Notes under the pieces: generated by a model | Databases searched by the model: none | What the model was told of the DNA's origin: nothing | The model's input: only the letters and a program-made list of their open reading frames with translations | Made by a program: the position numbers and the translations under genes | In this document: positions 32,211 to 41,683 of the stretch, in pieces | Numbering within the stretch: the stretch's first letter is position 1 | How the letters are laid out: each line of letters starts with the position of its first letter | NCBI GenBank assembly: GCA_050294475.1 | Contig: JBNKOE010000023.1 | Span: 62,001-126,000, forward strand | DNA: 64,000 nucleotides | Source of the DNA: Thalassobellus sp050294475 | GTDB lineage: Bacteria; Bacteroidota; Bacteroidia; Flavobacteriales; Flavobacteriaceae | Reading direction: 5' to 3'

Positions 32211-32999
32211 CTATTGTAAATCTATTTCTGCTACCATATGGTCTAAAGATGCTGTGGAATTACCTCCTTTAGGTTCTATGGTTATGTTTAAAGCTAATGC
32301 ATTTTCGGTATAAGGAATTGCTTTTAGCTGTCTATCTGTTTCACTTAAAATACCTAAGCTAACCATTTTTCCTTGTAGCTCTGCCCATATTTGATAACAT
32401 TGCTCTTCTGGTAGTTGCGGTAACGAAACGACATCAATCATAGATGTTTTTTCTTTAGGATTTATATAGGCAACAGTTTTTAAGTTTTTCGCACGGTTAT
32501 TACCTTGCATAATGTACTTGTATGTGTTAGGGTCATTAAGCTCTTTAAATTGTTGCATAATTTCATCTAACTTTTTGTTATTCATCTCTATATCACTTCT
32601 TAAGTCAAAAATCTCATCTACGACTACTTGGTTTTCATTAGATAATTTTTGGTTTTGTGAATAAAAAGAATAAGCAGTACCAGCAAAAATTAGAGCCGCA
32701 ATACTAGCTGCAACACTAAGCTTGTACCAAGTTTTTTGCTTATAAGATGTTGTCATTTTAACAACTGGTGTTTCATCAAGTTCTTCTAAAATATTATTTA
32801 AGATGCCTTTAGGAGCTTCAATCGCATTACTTTTTGCAACTACTTCTAAGTTGTATTGTAATGTGTTGTATGAATTCTGTACTTCTGGGTATTTTGAAAT
32901 ATAAGACTCAACCATTTCTGTTTCTGCAGAAGAAGTTTCACCTAGTAGATATTTTTCTAATAGGCCAGAATTTAAAAAAGTATTTATTTTCTCATTCAT
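32211..32999 (-). CDS. Anti-sigma factor (RskA-type)
   Basis: A 262-residue protein with a cytoplasmic zinc-less anti-sigma domain (residues 1-80, LEKYLLGETSSAETEMVESY), one transmembrane helix (about 92-112, KLSVAASIAALIFAGTAYSF), a short coiled coil and a periplasmic RskA C-terminal domain. The latter shows QCYQIWAELQGKMVSLGIL and ITIEPKGGNSTASLDHMVAEI. It lies 8 bp after an ECF sigma gene and should sequester that factor at the membrane until a periplasmic signal triggers release. Known relatives sense redox or envelope stress; the signal here is unknown. Confidence 0.92.
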   Translation of the reverse strand: MNEKINTFLNSGLLEKYLLGETSSAETEMVESYISKYPEVQNSYNTLQYNLEVVAKSNAIEAPKGILNNILEELDETPVVKMTTSYKQKTWYKLSVAASIAALIFAGTAYSFYSQNQKLSNENQVVVDEIFDLRSDIEMNNKKLDEIMQQFKELNDPNTYKYIMQGNNRAKNLKTVAYINPKEKTSMIDVVSLPQLPEEQCYQIWAELQGKMVSLGILSETDRQLKAIPYTENALALNITIEPKGGNSTASLDHMVAEIDLQ

Positions 33000-33007
33000 G
33001 ACGTTAT

Positions 33008-33541
33008 TTATTGAGGAGTGTAAATTTTTTTTAATTCACGTAATCCAATTTTTAATCTCGATTTTATGGTTCCCAACGGAATATCTAGTTCTTCACTAGC
33101 CTCCTGTTGAGTCATGCCCTCAAAAAAGAGTGCATTAATTACTATTTGATATTTTTCATCTAAACTACTTAGATGCTTTTTTATATCTAAAACATCTTCG
33201 TTTAAACCGTTGGATGTTATTTTATATACGTTTGAAGTTTCTATTTGGACTTCTTTACCGCTTTTGTTCTTTAAAGATCTTGTTTTGTCTATTGCAGTAT
33301 TATATGCTATTCGATATAGCCACGTAAATAATTTAGCTTTACTGGCGTCATATTTTTTAGCATAACGCCATATTTTTACGAAGCTTTCCTGTAGTACGTC
33401 TTGTGCTGTATCATCATCAACTATTATTTTTTTTATAACACCAAATAACGAGTCGGCATAGTTTTCATATAATAATGTAATGGCTTTTTTATCGCCACGT
33501 TCTAATAAATAAACTATTTCTTTTTCTATAGTTGAAATCAA
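33008..33541 (-). CDS. ECF-type RNA polymerase sigma factor (SigK-like)
   Basis: A 177-residue sigma factor paired with the RskA-type anti-sigma gene that follows. Sigma-2: DDTAQDVLQESFVKIWRYAKKY and the -10 helix FTWLYRIAYNTAIDKTRS. Sigma-4: LFFEGMTQQEASEELDIPLG then TIKSRLKIGLRELKKIY. No ATG is available at the N-terminus; a TTG at 33541 gives MISTIEKEIVYLLERG, which has the expected length before sigma-2. An exact -7 promoter box (TAACTTTG) lies 34 bp upstream. Confidence 0.94.
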   Translation of the reverse strand: MISTIEKEIVYLLERGDKKAITLLYENYADSLFGVIKKIIVDDDTAQDVLQESFVKIWRYAKKYDASKAKLFTWLYRIAYNTAIDKTRSLKNKSGKEVQIETSNVYKITSNGLNEDVLDIKKHLSSLDEKYQIVINALFFEGMTQQEASEELDIPLGTIKSRLKIGLRELKKIYTPQ

Positions 33542-33574
33542 GATAATGTTGGTTTAGTATAAATTTAATTGCGC

Positions 33575-33582
33575 CAAAGTTA
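33575..33582 (-). promoter_or_regulatory. -7 promoter box of the sigK-like operon
   Basis: TAACTTTG on the reverse strand matches TAnnTTTG. The transcription start would be about 28 nt before the TTG start. The -33 region at 19 bp spacing is poor (TCTT). Confidence 0.45.
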
Positions 33583-33597
33583 GAAATTTCTTTTAGA

Positions 33598-34611
33598 TTA
33601 TAAGATATTTACTTCTGCTTCAATAGATATATTAAAAATACGCTTAATTGTTTTTTGTATTAATCTAGATAGATTTAAAATATCTTCACCTTTTGCATTT
33701 CCATAATTTACAAGAACTAAAGCTTGTTTTTTATGCACACCATAGTTTCCAAAACGTTTTCCTTTAAAACCTGCTTTTTCAATAAGCCAACCTGCAGGAA
33801 CTTTTACTTCATCATCCGAAATGATATAGCTTGGGATATCTTTAAAACTTTTAGATAAACTATCGAATTGTGATTTAGATATTACTGGATTTTTAAAGAA
33901 ACTCCCACTATTACCAATATCTTTAGGGTTTGGTAGTTTACTTTCTCTAATAGTAATAACTGCTTTTGAAATATCTTGAATTGTAGGTGTTTTTATGCCT
34001 GTAGATTCAAGTTGAGAAGCAATTGCACCATAATTAATATTTAATTTATGATTACGTTTTGTGAGTTTAAAGGTAACACTTGTTATAATATATTTCCCTT
34101 TGGCTTCTTGTTTAAAAATTGAATTTCTATAGCCAAAATTACAATCAACTTTATTAAAAGATTCAATGTTGCCTGATTCTAATGATAGTGCTTCGCAAGA
34201 AACAAAATGGTCTTTTAGTTCTACACCATAAGCACCAATGTTTTGAATAGGGGAAGTACCAACATTTCCTGGAATTAATGACATGTTCTCTAAACCGCCA
34301 AAATTCTTGTTTAAACACCATAAAATGAATTCATGCCAATTTTCGCCAGCATTGGCTTTAATTATAGCAAAATTTTCATCTTCTGAAACAATAGTTATAC
34401 CTTTTAGATTAAGATGAATAACTAACGCTTTTTGATTTTTAGTTAGTAGCATATTACTGCCACCACCTAAAATAAGTTTATTAGGCTGATTTTTAAGAGC
34501 TAAAACTTTTTTTAAGTTTTCTATATTAGAAACTGAAACAAAATAATCTGCCGTGACATCAATACCAAAAGTGTTATATGGTTTTAAAGATATGTTTTGT
34601 TTGATATGCAC
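33598..34611 (-). CDS. murB: UDP-N-acetylenolpyruvoylglucosamine reductase
   Basis: A 337-residue FAD enzyme that reduces UDP-GlcNAc-enolpyruvate to UDP-MurNAc in peptidoglycan synthesis. FAD-binding segments are LILGGGSNMLLTKN and SLIPGNVGTSPIQNIGAYGVE. The catalytic serine is in NSGSFFKNPVI, and the C-terminal GWLIEKAGFKGKRFGNYGVH with the final Glu region completes the site. The length and the type-I-like insertion (WHEFILWCLNKNFGGLENM) are those of the E. coli-type enzyme. Its start codon coincides with the aminotransferase stop (34611), so the two genes are coupled. Confidence 0.96.
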   Translation of the reverse strand: MHIKQNISLKPYNTFGIDVTADYFVSVSNIENLKKVLALKNQPNKLILGGGSNMLLTKNQKALVIHLNLKGITIVSEDENFAIIKANAGENWHEFILWCLNKNFGGLENMSLIPGNVGTSPIQNIGAYGVELKDHFVSCEALSLESGNIESFNKVDCNFGYRNSIFKQEAKGKYIITSVTFKLTKRNHKLNINYGAIASQLESTGIKTPTIQDISKAVITIRESKLPNPKDIGNSGSFFKNPVISKSQFDSLSKSFKDIPSYIISDDEVKVPAGWLIEKAGFKGKRFGNYGVHKKQALVLVNYGNAKGEDILNLSRLIQKTIKRIFNISIEAEVNIL

Positions 34612-35801
34612 TAGTCTTTATAAACTTTAAGAGCTTCTTTTAAAATATTAACAGCTTTAATTAAGCTTTTTTTATTAAGTACGTAAGCAATACGTATTTG
34701 GTTTAGGCCAATCCCAGGAGTAGAATAAAACCCAGCAGCTGGAGCTACCATAACAGTTTCTCCATCAATGTCAAAATCTTCTAAAAGCCATTGAGCAAAA
34801 TTATCAGAATTTTTTATTGGTAATTCTACCATACAATAAAAAGCGCCTTTAGGGATAGCTACTTTTACACCTTCAATTTTTTGTAATTCGGTTATTAAAG
34901 TGTCTCGTCTTTCAACATATTCTTTCGTAACATCATCAAAATAACTTTGAGGCGTATCTAAAGCTGCTTCACTAGCTATTTGGGCGTATGTAGGTGGGCT
35001 TAAACGTGCTTGAGCATATTTTAATACTGTTTGCCTTACACTATTGTTTTTTGTAACTAAACAACCAACTCTTGCCCCACACATGCTGTAGCGTTTAGAT
35101 ACAGAATCTATTATAATGGTGTGTTGATCTATGTCTTCAAGTTGCATAACAGAAAAATGTGTATTATTATCATAAACAAATTCACGGTATACTTCATCTG
35201 CAATTAAAAATAGATCATGTTTTTTTGCAATAGCTCCCAGTTGTTTAATTTCTTCTTCAGAATATAAATACCCAGTTGGGTTACCAGGGTTACAAATTAA
35301 TATAGCTCTAGTTTTAGGAGTAATTAGTTTTTCAAATGTTTCAACAGGTGGCAATGAGAAATTGTCATCAATGTCACATATTGCTGGAACTATCTTTACT
35401 CCAGTAGCAGTTGAAAAGGCTATATAATTGGCGTAAAAAGGTTCAGAAATAATTACTTCGTCACCAGGATCTATAATACTACTAAATAAAAAGAAAAGTG
35501 CTTCACTTGCTCCAGTAGTAACAATAATGTCTTCATGAGAAACAATAATATTATGTTTTTTGTAATAGGCTGCTAGCTTTTTTCTATATGTTTCAGAACC
35601 TTCAGATCTAGAATACGAAAGTATTTCTACATCATTATTTCTTACTGCTTGCAAAGCAATTTCAGGAGTTTTAATATCGGGTTGCCCAATGTTTAAATGG
35701 TATATATGTTTACCCTTTTTTATAGCTTGTTCAGCAAAAGGTACTAGTTTACGTATTGGAGATTCAGGCATTAATTGCCCTTTTCTTGAAATAGTTGGCA
35801 T
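34611..35801 (-). CDS. PLP-dependent aminotransferase, class I (aspartate aminotransferase-like)
   Basis: A 396-residue fold-type I aminotransferase. It has HLNIGQPDIKTPE near the N-terminus, VTTGASEALFFLFSSI (PLP phosphate region), LICNPGNPTGYLYS (Asn), FLIADEVYREFVYD (Asp), DSVSKRYSMCGARVG with the Schiff-base lysine, and the C-terminal arginine in NQIRIAYVL. It belongs to the group usually called aspartate or aromatic aminotransferases; the amino donor is not certain. The ATG at 35801 is chosen over a TTG seven codons upstream. Confidence 0.93.
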   Translation of the reverse strand: MPTISRKGQLMPESPIRKLVPFAEQAIKKGKHIYHLNIGQPDIKTPEIALQAVRNNDVEILSYSRSEGSETYRKKLAAYYKKHNIIVSHEDIIVTTGASEALFFLFSSIIDPGDEVIISEPFYANYIAFSTATGVKIVPAICDIDDNFSLPPVETFEKLITPKTRAILICNPGNPTGYLYSEEEIKQLGAIAKKHDLFLIADEVYREFVYDNNTHFSVMQLEDIDQHTIIIDSVSKRYSMCGARVGCLVTKNNSVRQTVLKYAQARLSPPTYAQIASEAALDTPQSYFDDVTKEYVERRDTLITELQKIEGVKVAIPKGAFYCMVELPIKNSDNFAQWLLEDFDIDGETVMVAPAAGFYSTPGIGLNQIRIAYVLNKKSLIKAVNILKEALKVYKD

Positions 35802-35923
35802 TCTTGTTCTTTTAAGCTGCAAATATTAAAAAATTATCTTAAAGTTTTTTTAAAAAACAGCTATAAATGAGAAGACTAGTGTAAAGATTTGTAAATTGAT
35901 TGTATATAACTGAAAATTTAATA

Positions 35924-37258
35924 ATGAAGCATGTTTTTACTATCTTATGTTTGTTTTTTTGTGCGACTAATTTAAGTTTTTCACAACATAGGTTTTTAAT
36001 TAGAAATGAGAAGCAGTCTGATAAAATTAGATTTAAATTAATTAATAATTTAATTGTATTACCTGTTGAAATTAACGGTGTTTCTTTATCTTTCTTGTTA
36101 GATACAGGAGTAACTAAACCTTTGATTTTTAATTTTTTAAATGTTTCTGATACTTTGAAATTATACAATACAGAAAAAATATTTTTAAGAGGCTTAGGAG
36201 AAGGAGCGTCTATTGAAGCATTAAAATCTACTAATAATGTTGTTAGAATTGGAGATGCTATAAATTTGCACCAGGACTTGTATGCGATTCAAGATTCAAA
36301 ATTAAGTTTTGCTCCTAGGTTGGGAATTCCAATACATGGTATTATTGGTTACGATTTGTTTAAAGATTTTGTAGTAGAAATCAATTACTCTAATAGGTTT
36401 ATTAGACTTGAAAATCCAGAAAAATATAAATACAAAAAGTGTAAAAAATGCGAAAAATTAAATTTAGAATTTTATAGAAATAAACCATATATAAATGCAG
36501 AAGTTAAAGTTAATGATAATAAAATTCCTGTTAAATTATTAATTGATTCTGGAGGTAGTGATGCTTTATGGTTGTTTGAAGATGATACATTAGGCATACA
36601 ATCTTCCGATAAATATTTTTATGATTTTTTAGGACATGGCTTAAGCGGAAGTGTTTATGGAAAGCGTTCAAAAATAGAATCTTTTTATTTAAAAAGTTTT
36701 GAACTAAAGAATGCAAATGTAGCCTTCCCAGACTCTAATTATACATGGCATGCAAGAAAAGTAAAAAATCGTAATGGTAGTTTGTCTGGCAATATATTAA
36801 AACGATTTAATGTTGTAATTGATTATAGAAAATCTAAAATAACACTTAAAAAAAATAATCATTTTAAAGATAAGTTTAGTTATAATAAAAGTGGTATCGA
36901 AATAGCTCATGATGGTTTAAGACTTGTTAAAGAGTTAGATAATAAAATAAATTCGAATATGATAAAAAGTGACGAACAATCAACTAATACAAAAATTATT
37001 ATCGATACACATTATAAAATATCTTTAAAACCAGCCTATGCTATTGTTGAGTTAAGAAATAATTCTCCAGCACAAAAAGCAGGATTAAAACTAGGAGATG
37101 TAATATTAAGCATTAATGAAAAACAAGCTTTCAATTTTTCATTACAACAATTGATGCATTTGTTTTACGCAAAATCAGGTAAAAGCATAAGATTGAAAGT
37201 AGATAGAAATGGAGAAATATTAATTTTTAAATTTCAATTAGAAGATGTTTTCAAATAA
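35924..37258 (+). CDS. Secreted retropepsin-like aspartyl protease with PDZ domain
   Basis: A 444-residue exported protein with a signal peptide (MKHVFTILCLFFCATNLSFS). It has two pepsin-like half-sites, SFLLDTGVTKPLIF (about residue 57) and KLLIDSGGSDALWLF (about residue 205). The first is DTG and the second DSG, so one chain could make a complete active site. A C-terminal PDZ domain (about 360-440; ELRNNSPAQKAGLKLGDVIL) follows. The ATG at 35924 is clear; an upstream TTG in frame would precede the signal peptide. Probably periplasmic proteolysis, with the PDZ for substrate tethering. Not obviously in an operon. Confidence 0.85.
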   Translation: MKHVFTILCLFFCATNLSFSQHRFLIRNEKQSDKIRFKLINNLIVLPVEINGVSLSFLLDTGVTKPLIFNFLNVSDTLKLYNTEKIFLRGLGEGASIEALKSTNNVVRIGDAINLHQDLYAIQDSKLSFAPRLGIPIHGIIGYDLFKDFVVEINYSNRFIRLENPEKYKYKKCKKCEKLNLEFYRNKPYINAEVKVNDNKIPVKLLIDSGGSDALWLFEDDTLGIQSSDKYFYDFLGHGLSGSVYGKRSKIESFYLKSFELKNANVAFPDSNYTWHARKVKNRNGSLSGNILKRFNVVIDYRKSKITLKKNNHFKDKFSYNKSGIEIAHDGLRLVKELDNKINSNMIKSDEQSTNTKIIIDTHYKISLKPAYAIVELRNNSPAQKAGLKLGDVILSINEKQAFNFSLQQLMHLFYAKSGKSIRLKVDRNGEILIFKFQLEDVFK

Positions 37259-37260
37259 AA

Positions 37261-37292
37261 AAAGGTCTAAAACCAATGTTTAGACCCTTTTC
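37261..37292. terminator. Bidirectional terminator after the retropepsin-PDZ gene
   Basis: An 8-bp stem GGTCTAAA/TTTAGACC around a 7-nt loop, with flanking A and T runs. The neighbouring genes converge here. Confidence 0.8.
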
Positions 37293-37313
37293 ATTTTATT
37301 ATTTATTACAAGA

Positions 37314-37739
37314 TTATTGCTGTACAATACTTTTGTCTTTCTTTTCTAAAACACTTTCTCCAGCAGAATTAACAACTAAACCTTTTATTTTTAAAGCTAT
37401 TGTAGGTGTTTCTGCATTAGATATAACTGTGATTGTTTTTCTAATAGGATTTACTCTGTTAGTGTCATATTTCACTTGAATTTCACCAGTTTTACCAGGT
37501 AATATAGGGGCTTTTGACCATTTAGGAATTGTACAACCACAACTAGAAGTAACCTTAGAAATAATTAAAGGGGCATCACCTGTGTTTGTAAATTCAAAAA
37601 CACGTTTACCATCAGAACCTTTTTCAATAGTTCCGTAATCTATAGTTTCCGATTTAAATTCAATTTTTGCTACTTTGTCTTGAGCATTAATGCTAAAACT
37701 TATTAATCCGATAAATAAAATTGTAATTAATTGTTTCAT
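37314..37739 (-). CDS. DUF1573 family exported protein
   Basis: A 141-residue protein with a signal peptide (MKQLITILFIGLISFSINAQ). The mature part is an immunoglobulin-like beta-sandwich with IDYGTIEKGSDGKRVFEFTN, GDAPLIISKVTSSCGCTIPK and VRYDT-like VKYDTNRVNPIRKTI. The SSCGCT cysteine pair is invariant in DUF1573, which is very common in Bacteroidota and often exported. No enzymatic role is known. It is divergent from valS by about 265 bp. Confidence 0.9.
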   Translation of the reverse strand: MKQLITILFIGLISFSINAQDKVAKIEFKSETIDYGTIEKGSDGKRVFEFTNTGDAPLIISKVTSSCGCTIPKWSKAPILPGKTGEIQVKYDTNRVNPIRKTITVISNAETPTIALKIKGLVVNSAGESVLEKKDKSIVQQ

Positions 37740-37943
37740 ATTTGTAGTATTTATGTTTTTACAATAAGCTGTGTTTCTTTTTTAAGCTTATTTGTTCTTT
37801 TTATATGTTGTATTTTATGTCAAACATAGGTGCTTTTACTGTTATCTGCAAAAATATTGGATGAAATACATAAAACTTAACATAGTTTCTATGCTTTTTC
37901 ATTTTAAAATATAGTCTTTTTTAATATTCGGCTTGTTATCAAC

Positions 37944-37974
37944 TTTCACAACAAAAGAAATATAAGTACTTTTG
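37944..37974 (+). promoter_or_regulatory. Bacteroidota-type promoter of valS
   Basis: TTTC at 37944-37947 (one mismatch to TTTG), 19-bp spacer, then TACTTTTG at 37967-37974, an exact TAnnTTTG. The transcription start would be near 37980, leaving a 25-nt leader before the ATG at 38005 and excluding the upstream TTG start. Confidence 0.65.
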
Positions 37975-38004
37975 CACATCAATATTCAAAAACTATTCCA
38001 AAGC

Positions 38005-40641
38005 ATGCAAATTCCATCAAAATATGATGCAAATCAGGTAGAAAGTAAATGGTATAATTACTGGATGAAACATAATTATTTTCATTCAACACCAGATGAA
38101 AGAGAGCCATATACTATTGTTATACCGCCACCAAATGTAACTGGTGTGCTGCATATGGGGCATATGCTAAATAACACTATTCAAGATGTGTTAATTCGTC
38201 GTGCCCGTTTACAAGGTAAAAATGCATGCTGGGTACCTGGTACAGATCATGCATCAATTGCAACCGAGGCTAAAGTTGTTGCTAAGTTAAAAGAGCAAGG
38301 TATTGATAAAAACGATTTAACGCGTGATGAGTTTTTAAAGCACGCATGGGATTGGACTCACGATTATGGAGGTGTTATTTTAGAACAGTTGAAAAAACTA
38401 GGATGTTCTTGCGATTGGGAACGTACTAAATTCACTATGGACGATGATATGTCGGAAGCTGTGATAAAGGTTTTTGTTGATTTACATGAAAAAGGACTTA
38501 TTTATCGTGGTTACCGCATGGTAAACTGGGATCCAGAAGCTAAAACGACGTTATCTGATGAAGAAGTAATTCATGAGGAACGTCAAGGAAACTTATATTA
38601 TTTAAATTATAAAATTGAAGGAAGTGATGATACCTTAACCATAGCAACTACACGTCCTGAAACTATTTTTGGAGACACCGCTATTTGTATAAATCCTAAT
38701 GATGAGCGTTTTACACACTTACGTGGAAAAAAAGCCATTGTGCCTATTTGTAATCGTGTTATTCCTATTATTGAAGATGAGTATGTTGATGTTGAATTTG
38801 GAACAGGTTGTTTAAAAGTAACACCTGGACATGACGAAAACGATAAGAATTTAGGTGATAAACACAATTTAGAAGTTATAGATATTTTTAATGAAGACGC
38901 TAGTTTAAATAGTTTCGGACTTCATTTTGAAGGTCAAGATCGTTTTGAAGCAAGAAAATCTGTCGCTAAAGAATTAGAAGCATCTGGTGTTTTAGTTAAA
39001 ACAGAAATACACATAAATAAAGTAGGAACTTCTGAAAGAACTAAAGCGGTTATTGAACCACGTTTAAGCGACCAATGGTTTCTTAAAATGGAAGAGTTGG
39101 TAAAACCTGCCATTGAAGCTGTTTTAGGTGAAGATGCCGATATAAAATTATTTCCAAAGAAGTTTGAAAATACGTACCGTCATTGGATGGAAAATATTCG
39201 TGATTGGAATATTTCGCGTCAACTCCTTTGGGGGCAACAAATTCCAGCGTATTATTATGGTGATGGAAAGGAAGATTATGTAGTTGCAGAAAATATTGAA
39301 GATGCCGTAATAAAAGCAAAAGAAGTAACTAATAATCAAGAACTAACAGCAGATAACTTACGTCAGGATACTGATGCATTAGATACTTGGTTCTCATCGT
39401 GGTTATGGCCAATGAGTGTATTTGATGGCATTCGTAATCCTGAAAATGAAGATATAAAATATTACTACCCAACTAACGATTTGGTTACAGGTCCAGATAT
39501 TCTTTTCTTTTGGGTTGCCCGTATGATAATTGCTGGTTACGAGTATAAAGGCAAAAAACCGTTTAATAATGTGTATTTAACAGGTTTGGTTCGCGATAAG
39601 CAACGTCGTAAAATGAGTAAAAGTTTAGGAAATTCTCCTGATGCTTTAAAACTTATTGAAACATATAGTGCCGATGGCGTTCGTGTTGGTTTATTGTTAA
39701 GTAGTGCAGCAGGAAATGATTTAATGTTTGATGAAGCCCTTTGCCAACAAGGAAAAGCATTCGGAAACAAAATATGGAATGCCTTTAGATTAATTAAAGG
39801 CTGGGAGATTGATGAAACCATTTCACAACCAGAAACCTCAAAAGTAGGTTTAGAATGGTATGAAGCTAAGTTTCAAAAAGCGTTAGTAGAGATTGAAGGT
39901 CATTTTAGTAAATACAGATTAAGTGATGCTTTAATGGCTATTTATAAATTAATCATGGACGATTTTTCATCATGGTTATTAGAAATTATCAAGCCAGCAT
40001 ATCAAAAACCTATTGATGCCAAAACATATAAATCGGTAATTGAAGCTTTTGAAAATAATCTTAAAGTGTTACATCCATTTATGCCATTTTTATCAGAAGA
40101 TATTTGGCAATATATTTCAGAAAGAACACCAGAAGACGCATTAATTGTTGCAACATGGCCTGAAGCTAAAGCTGTAAATGAAACGCTGATTACTGAATTT
40201 GAATTTGCTTCGGAAGTTATTTCAGGAATTAGAAACATTCGTAAACAAAAGAATATTGCGTTTAAAGATGCTATTGGTTTTTCTGTAATTAATAATGAAA
40301 ATACAAGTAAAACTTTTAATGGAGTTATTGCTAAATTAGGAAATCTTGAAAGTATACAAGATACTGCGGAAGCTGTTGAAGGTGCTTTAACATTTAGAGT
40401 AAAATCTAACGAGTATTTTATTCCAATGGCAGGTGCTATTGATGTGGAGGCTGAAATTAAAAAACTAACAGAAGAGTTAAATTATACCGAAGGCTTTTTA
40501 AAATCTGTGCAAAAGAAATTATCTAACGAGCGATTTGTTTCAGGAGCACCAGAGCAAGTTGTAGCATCAGAAAAGAAAAAAGAAGCAGATGCTTTGGCTA
40601 AGATTGAGACTTTGAAAGCTAGTTTAGCTAGTTTGGAATAG
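38005..40641 (+). CDS. valS: Valine-tRNA ligase
   Basis: An 878-residue class I aminoacyl-tRNA synthetase. The HIGH motif is in PPPNVTGVLHMGHML near residue 46, the KMSKS motif in RRKMSKSLGN at about 536-540, and the CP1 editing domain (TIATTRPETIFGDTAI) lies between. The anticodon-binding helices follow, and the C-terminal coiled coil characteristic of ValRS (EAEIKKLTEELNYTEGFLKS) ends the protein. The ATG at 38005 fits homologues beginning MQIPSKYDANQVE and the promoter position. The accessory island starts right after its stop. Confidence 0.98.
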   Translation: MQIPSKYDANQVESKWYNYWMKHNYFHSTPDEREPYTIVIPPPNVTGVLHMGHMLNNTIQDVLIRRARLQGKNACWVPGTDHASIATEAKVVAKLKEQGIDKNDLTRDEFLKHAWDWTHDYGGVILEQLKKLGCSCDWERTKFTMDDDMSEAVIKVFVDLHEKGLIYRGYRMVNWDPEAKTTLSDEEVIHEERQGNLYYLNYKIEGSDDTLTIATTRPETIFGDTAICINPNDERFTHLRGKKAIVPICNRVIPIIEDEYVDVEFGTGCLKVTPGHDENDKNLGDKHNLEVIDIFNEDASLNSFGLHFEGQDRFEARKSVAKELEASGVLVKTEIHINKVGTSERTKAVIEPRLSDQWFLKMEELVKPAIEAVLGEDADIKLFPKKFENTYRHWMENIRDWNISRQLLWGQQIPAYYYGDGKEDYVVAENIEDAVIKAKEVTNNQELTADNLRQDTDALDTWFSSWLWPMSVFDGIRNPENEDIKYYYPTNDLVTGPDILFFWVARMIIAGYEYKGKKPFNNVYLTGLVRDKQRRKMSKSLGNSPDALKLIETYSADGVRVGLLLSSAAGNDLMFDEALCQQGKAFGNKIWNAFRLIKGWEIDETISQPETSKVGLEWYEAKFQKALVEIEGHFSKYRLSDALMAIYKLIMDDFSSWLLEIIKPAYQKPIDAKTYKSVIEAFENNLKVLHPFMPFLSEDIWQYISERTPEDALIVATWPEAKAVNETLITEFEFASEVISGIRNIRKQKNIAFKDAIGFSVINNENTSKTFNGVIAKLGNLESIQDTAEAVEGALTFRVKSNEYFIPMAGAIDVEAEIKKLTEELNYTEGFLKSVQKKLSNERFVSGAPEQVVASEKKKEADALAKIETLKASLASLE

Positions 40642-40751
40642 GGCTTTTTGTAGAGATTCGTTTAATGGTTTGGCTGTATGATGCGTGCCGCTGCGTGATT
40701 TATTCTTTATTAGTTTCGCTTAGTTCGTGCGTGATATTAAACCTCCAAATA

Positions 40752-40790
40752 ATACAACTGTAAGGCATGCCTTATAACGGCTTGTTGGCG
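40752..40790 (+). repeat. attC-like element at the left edge of the island
   Basis: ATACAAC (40752-40758), then the perfect 14-bp palindrome TAAGGCATGCCTTA (40761-40774), then TAACGGCTT and GTTGGCG (40784-40790). The layout box-hairpin-GTTG box parallels copies A and B, though the hairpin sequence differs. GTTGGCGATA (40784-40793) is the exact inverse of 41599-41608. Confidence 0.5.
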
Positions 40791-40794
40791 ATAG

Positions 40795-41556
40795 TTATTG
40801 CTTTTCCAAGGTTATATACTTACTACCACAATCACGCAGCTTAAGATAATAGTTCATAGCATTTCCATAATTTTCAATAGTAATTCGGTCAGAATCTAAG
40901 AAACAATCTATACCTACTCTTCTATTTCCTTCTTTTTTCAATTCTTCATATTCCGGATTTTCTTCAGGCAATCCTACGTCAAAATAATCTTCTGCGTACT
41001 CAATTCCTTCAAGAATAATTTCATTATAACGGTCATGCCTTACAAAACTTATTTCTCCTTTCAGTGTCCTTAACTCTGAAATAAATGTATAATTATACCT
41101 TTCTTTTACTTTCTTTATTACAATTTCCATATTGCAATCATCACACTTATATACACCTTCTATTTTCTTTGGCAATGCTACAATTTCATCATTAGTTTCA
41201 GATATCTTTATGTGATACTGCCTATTTGTCTTCAAATTAATCCAATCACCTTCTATTTCAGAATCACGAATAAAGCATTTCATCAAAGCGATAGTATCGT
41301 TATTAATACCTAGTTCATATATTCTTAATGTATTATTATCTATACTCCCAACTATTTTTATATCAACTCCTATCTTTTTATAATAATAAAAACCTGAAAT
41401 AGTTCCATTGGTACTCTTTATATGAAATGACACGTCTAAATTTGTGCCAATTTTACCATGGTAGTTTCTTTCAATATTAGGATTGTTTGCTGCAAACAAT
41501 GTTATATTAAAAACAAAAACTACAATCCATAAATAACATTTTCTCAATATCATCAT
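40795..41556 (-). CDS. Exported protein of unknown function (cassette cargo)
   Basis: A 253-residue protein with a signal peptide starting MMILRKCYLWIVVFVFNITL and cut near LFA. The mature part contains two beta-rich repeats: RNYHGKIGTNLDVSFHIKST then FYYYKKIGVDIKIVGSID, and GVYKCDDCNMEIVIKKVKER then LRTLKGEISFVRHDRYNEII. CDDC is a vicinal-type cysteine pair. I recognise no family. The start at 41556 is preferred to an upstream ATG that falls inside the attC-like DNA. The gene is flanked by exact 10-bp inverted boxes and is the only gene of its cassette. Confidence 0.65.
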   Translation of the reverse strand: MMILRKCYLWIVVFVFNITLFAANNPNIERNYHGKIGTNLDVSFHIKSTNGTISGFYYYKKIGVDIKIVGSIDNNTLRIYELGINNDTIALMKCFIRDSEIEGDWINLKTNRQYHIKISETNDEIVALPKKIEGVYKCDDCNMEIVIKKVKERYNYTFISELRTLKGEISFVRHDRYNEIILEGIEYAEDYFDVGLPEENPEYEELKKEGNRRVGIDCFLDSDRITIENYGNAMNYYLKLRDCGSKYITLEKQ

Positions 41557-41598
41557 TAGATTTATTATCTTAAGAATATAATTTTGCAGTTTAGAAAT

Positions 41599-41683
41599 TA
41601 TCGCCAACGGTCTCGTCCATGAGTAGTTGCGAGGATTTTCAGAAGTAGGCGAGAACAAGCAATTACTTATAGCCGGTGTGCCT
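41599..41683 (+). repeat. attC-like element of cassette 1, interrupted by an IS1182-family remnant
   Basis: TATCGCCAAC (41599-41608) is the inverse of the left box. It is followed by a hairpin AGTAGTTGC/GCAATTACT (41622-41630 with 41659-41667, one G-T wobble) and TATAGCCGGTGT. The usual terminal GTTG box is displaced; after the IS remnant GGCTACCGGTGTTG (42037-42050) looks like the other half. Confidence 0.5.

Noticed and set aside
38607..40238. Several reverse ORFs within valS
   Set aside because: All lie opposite conserved ValRS motifs and have no known features.
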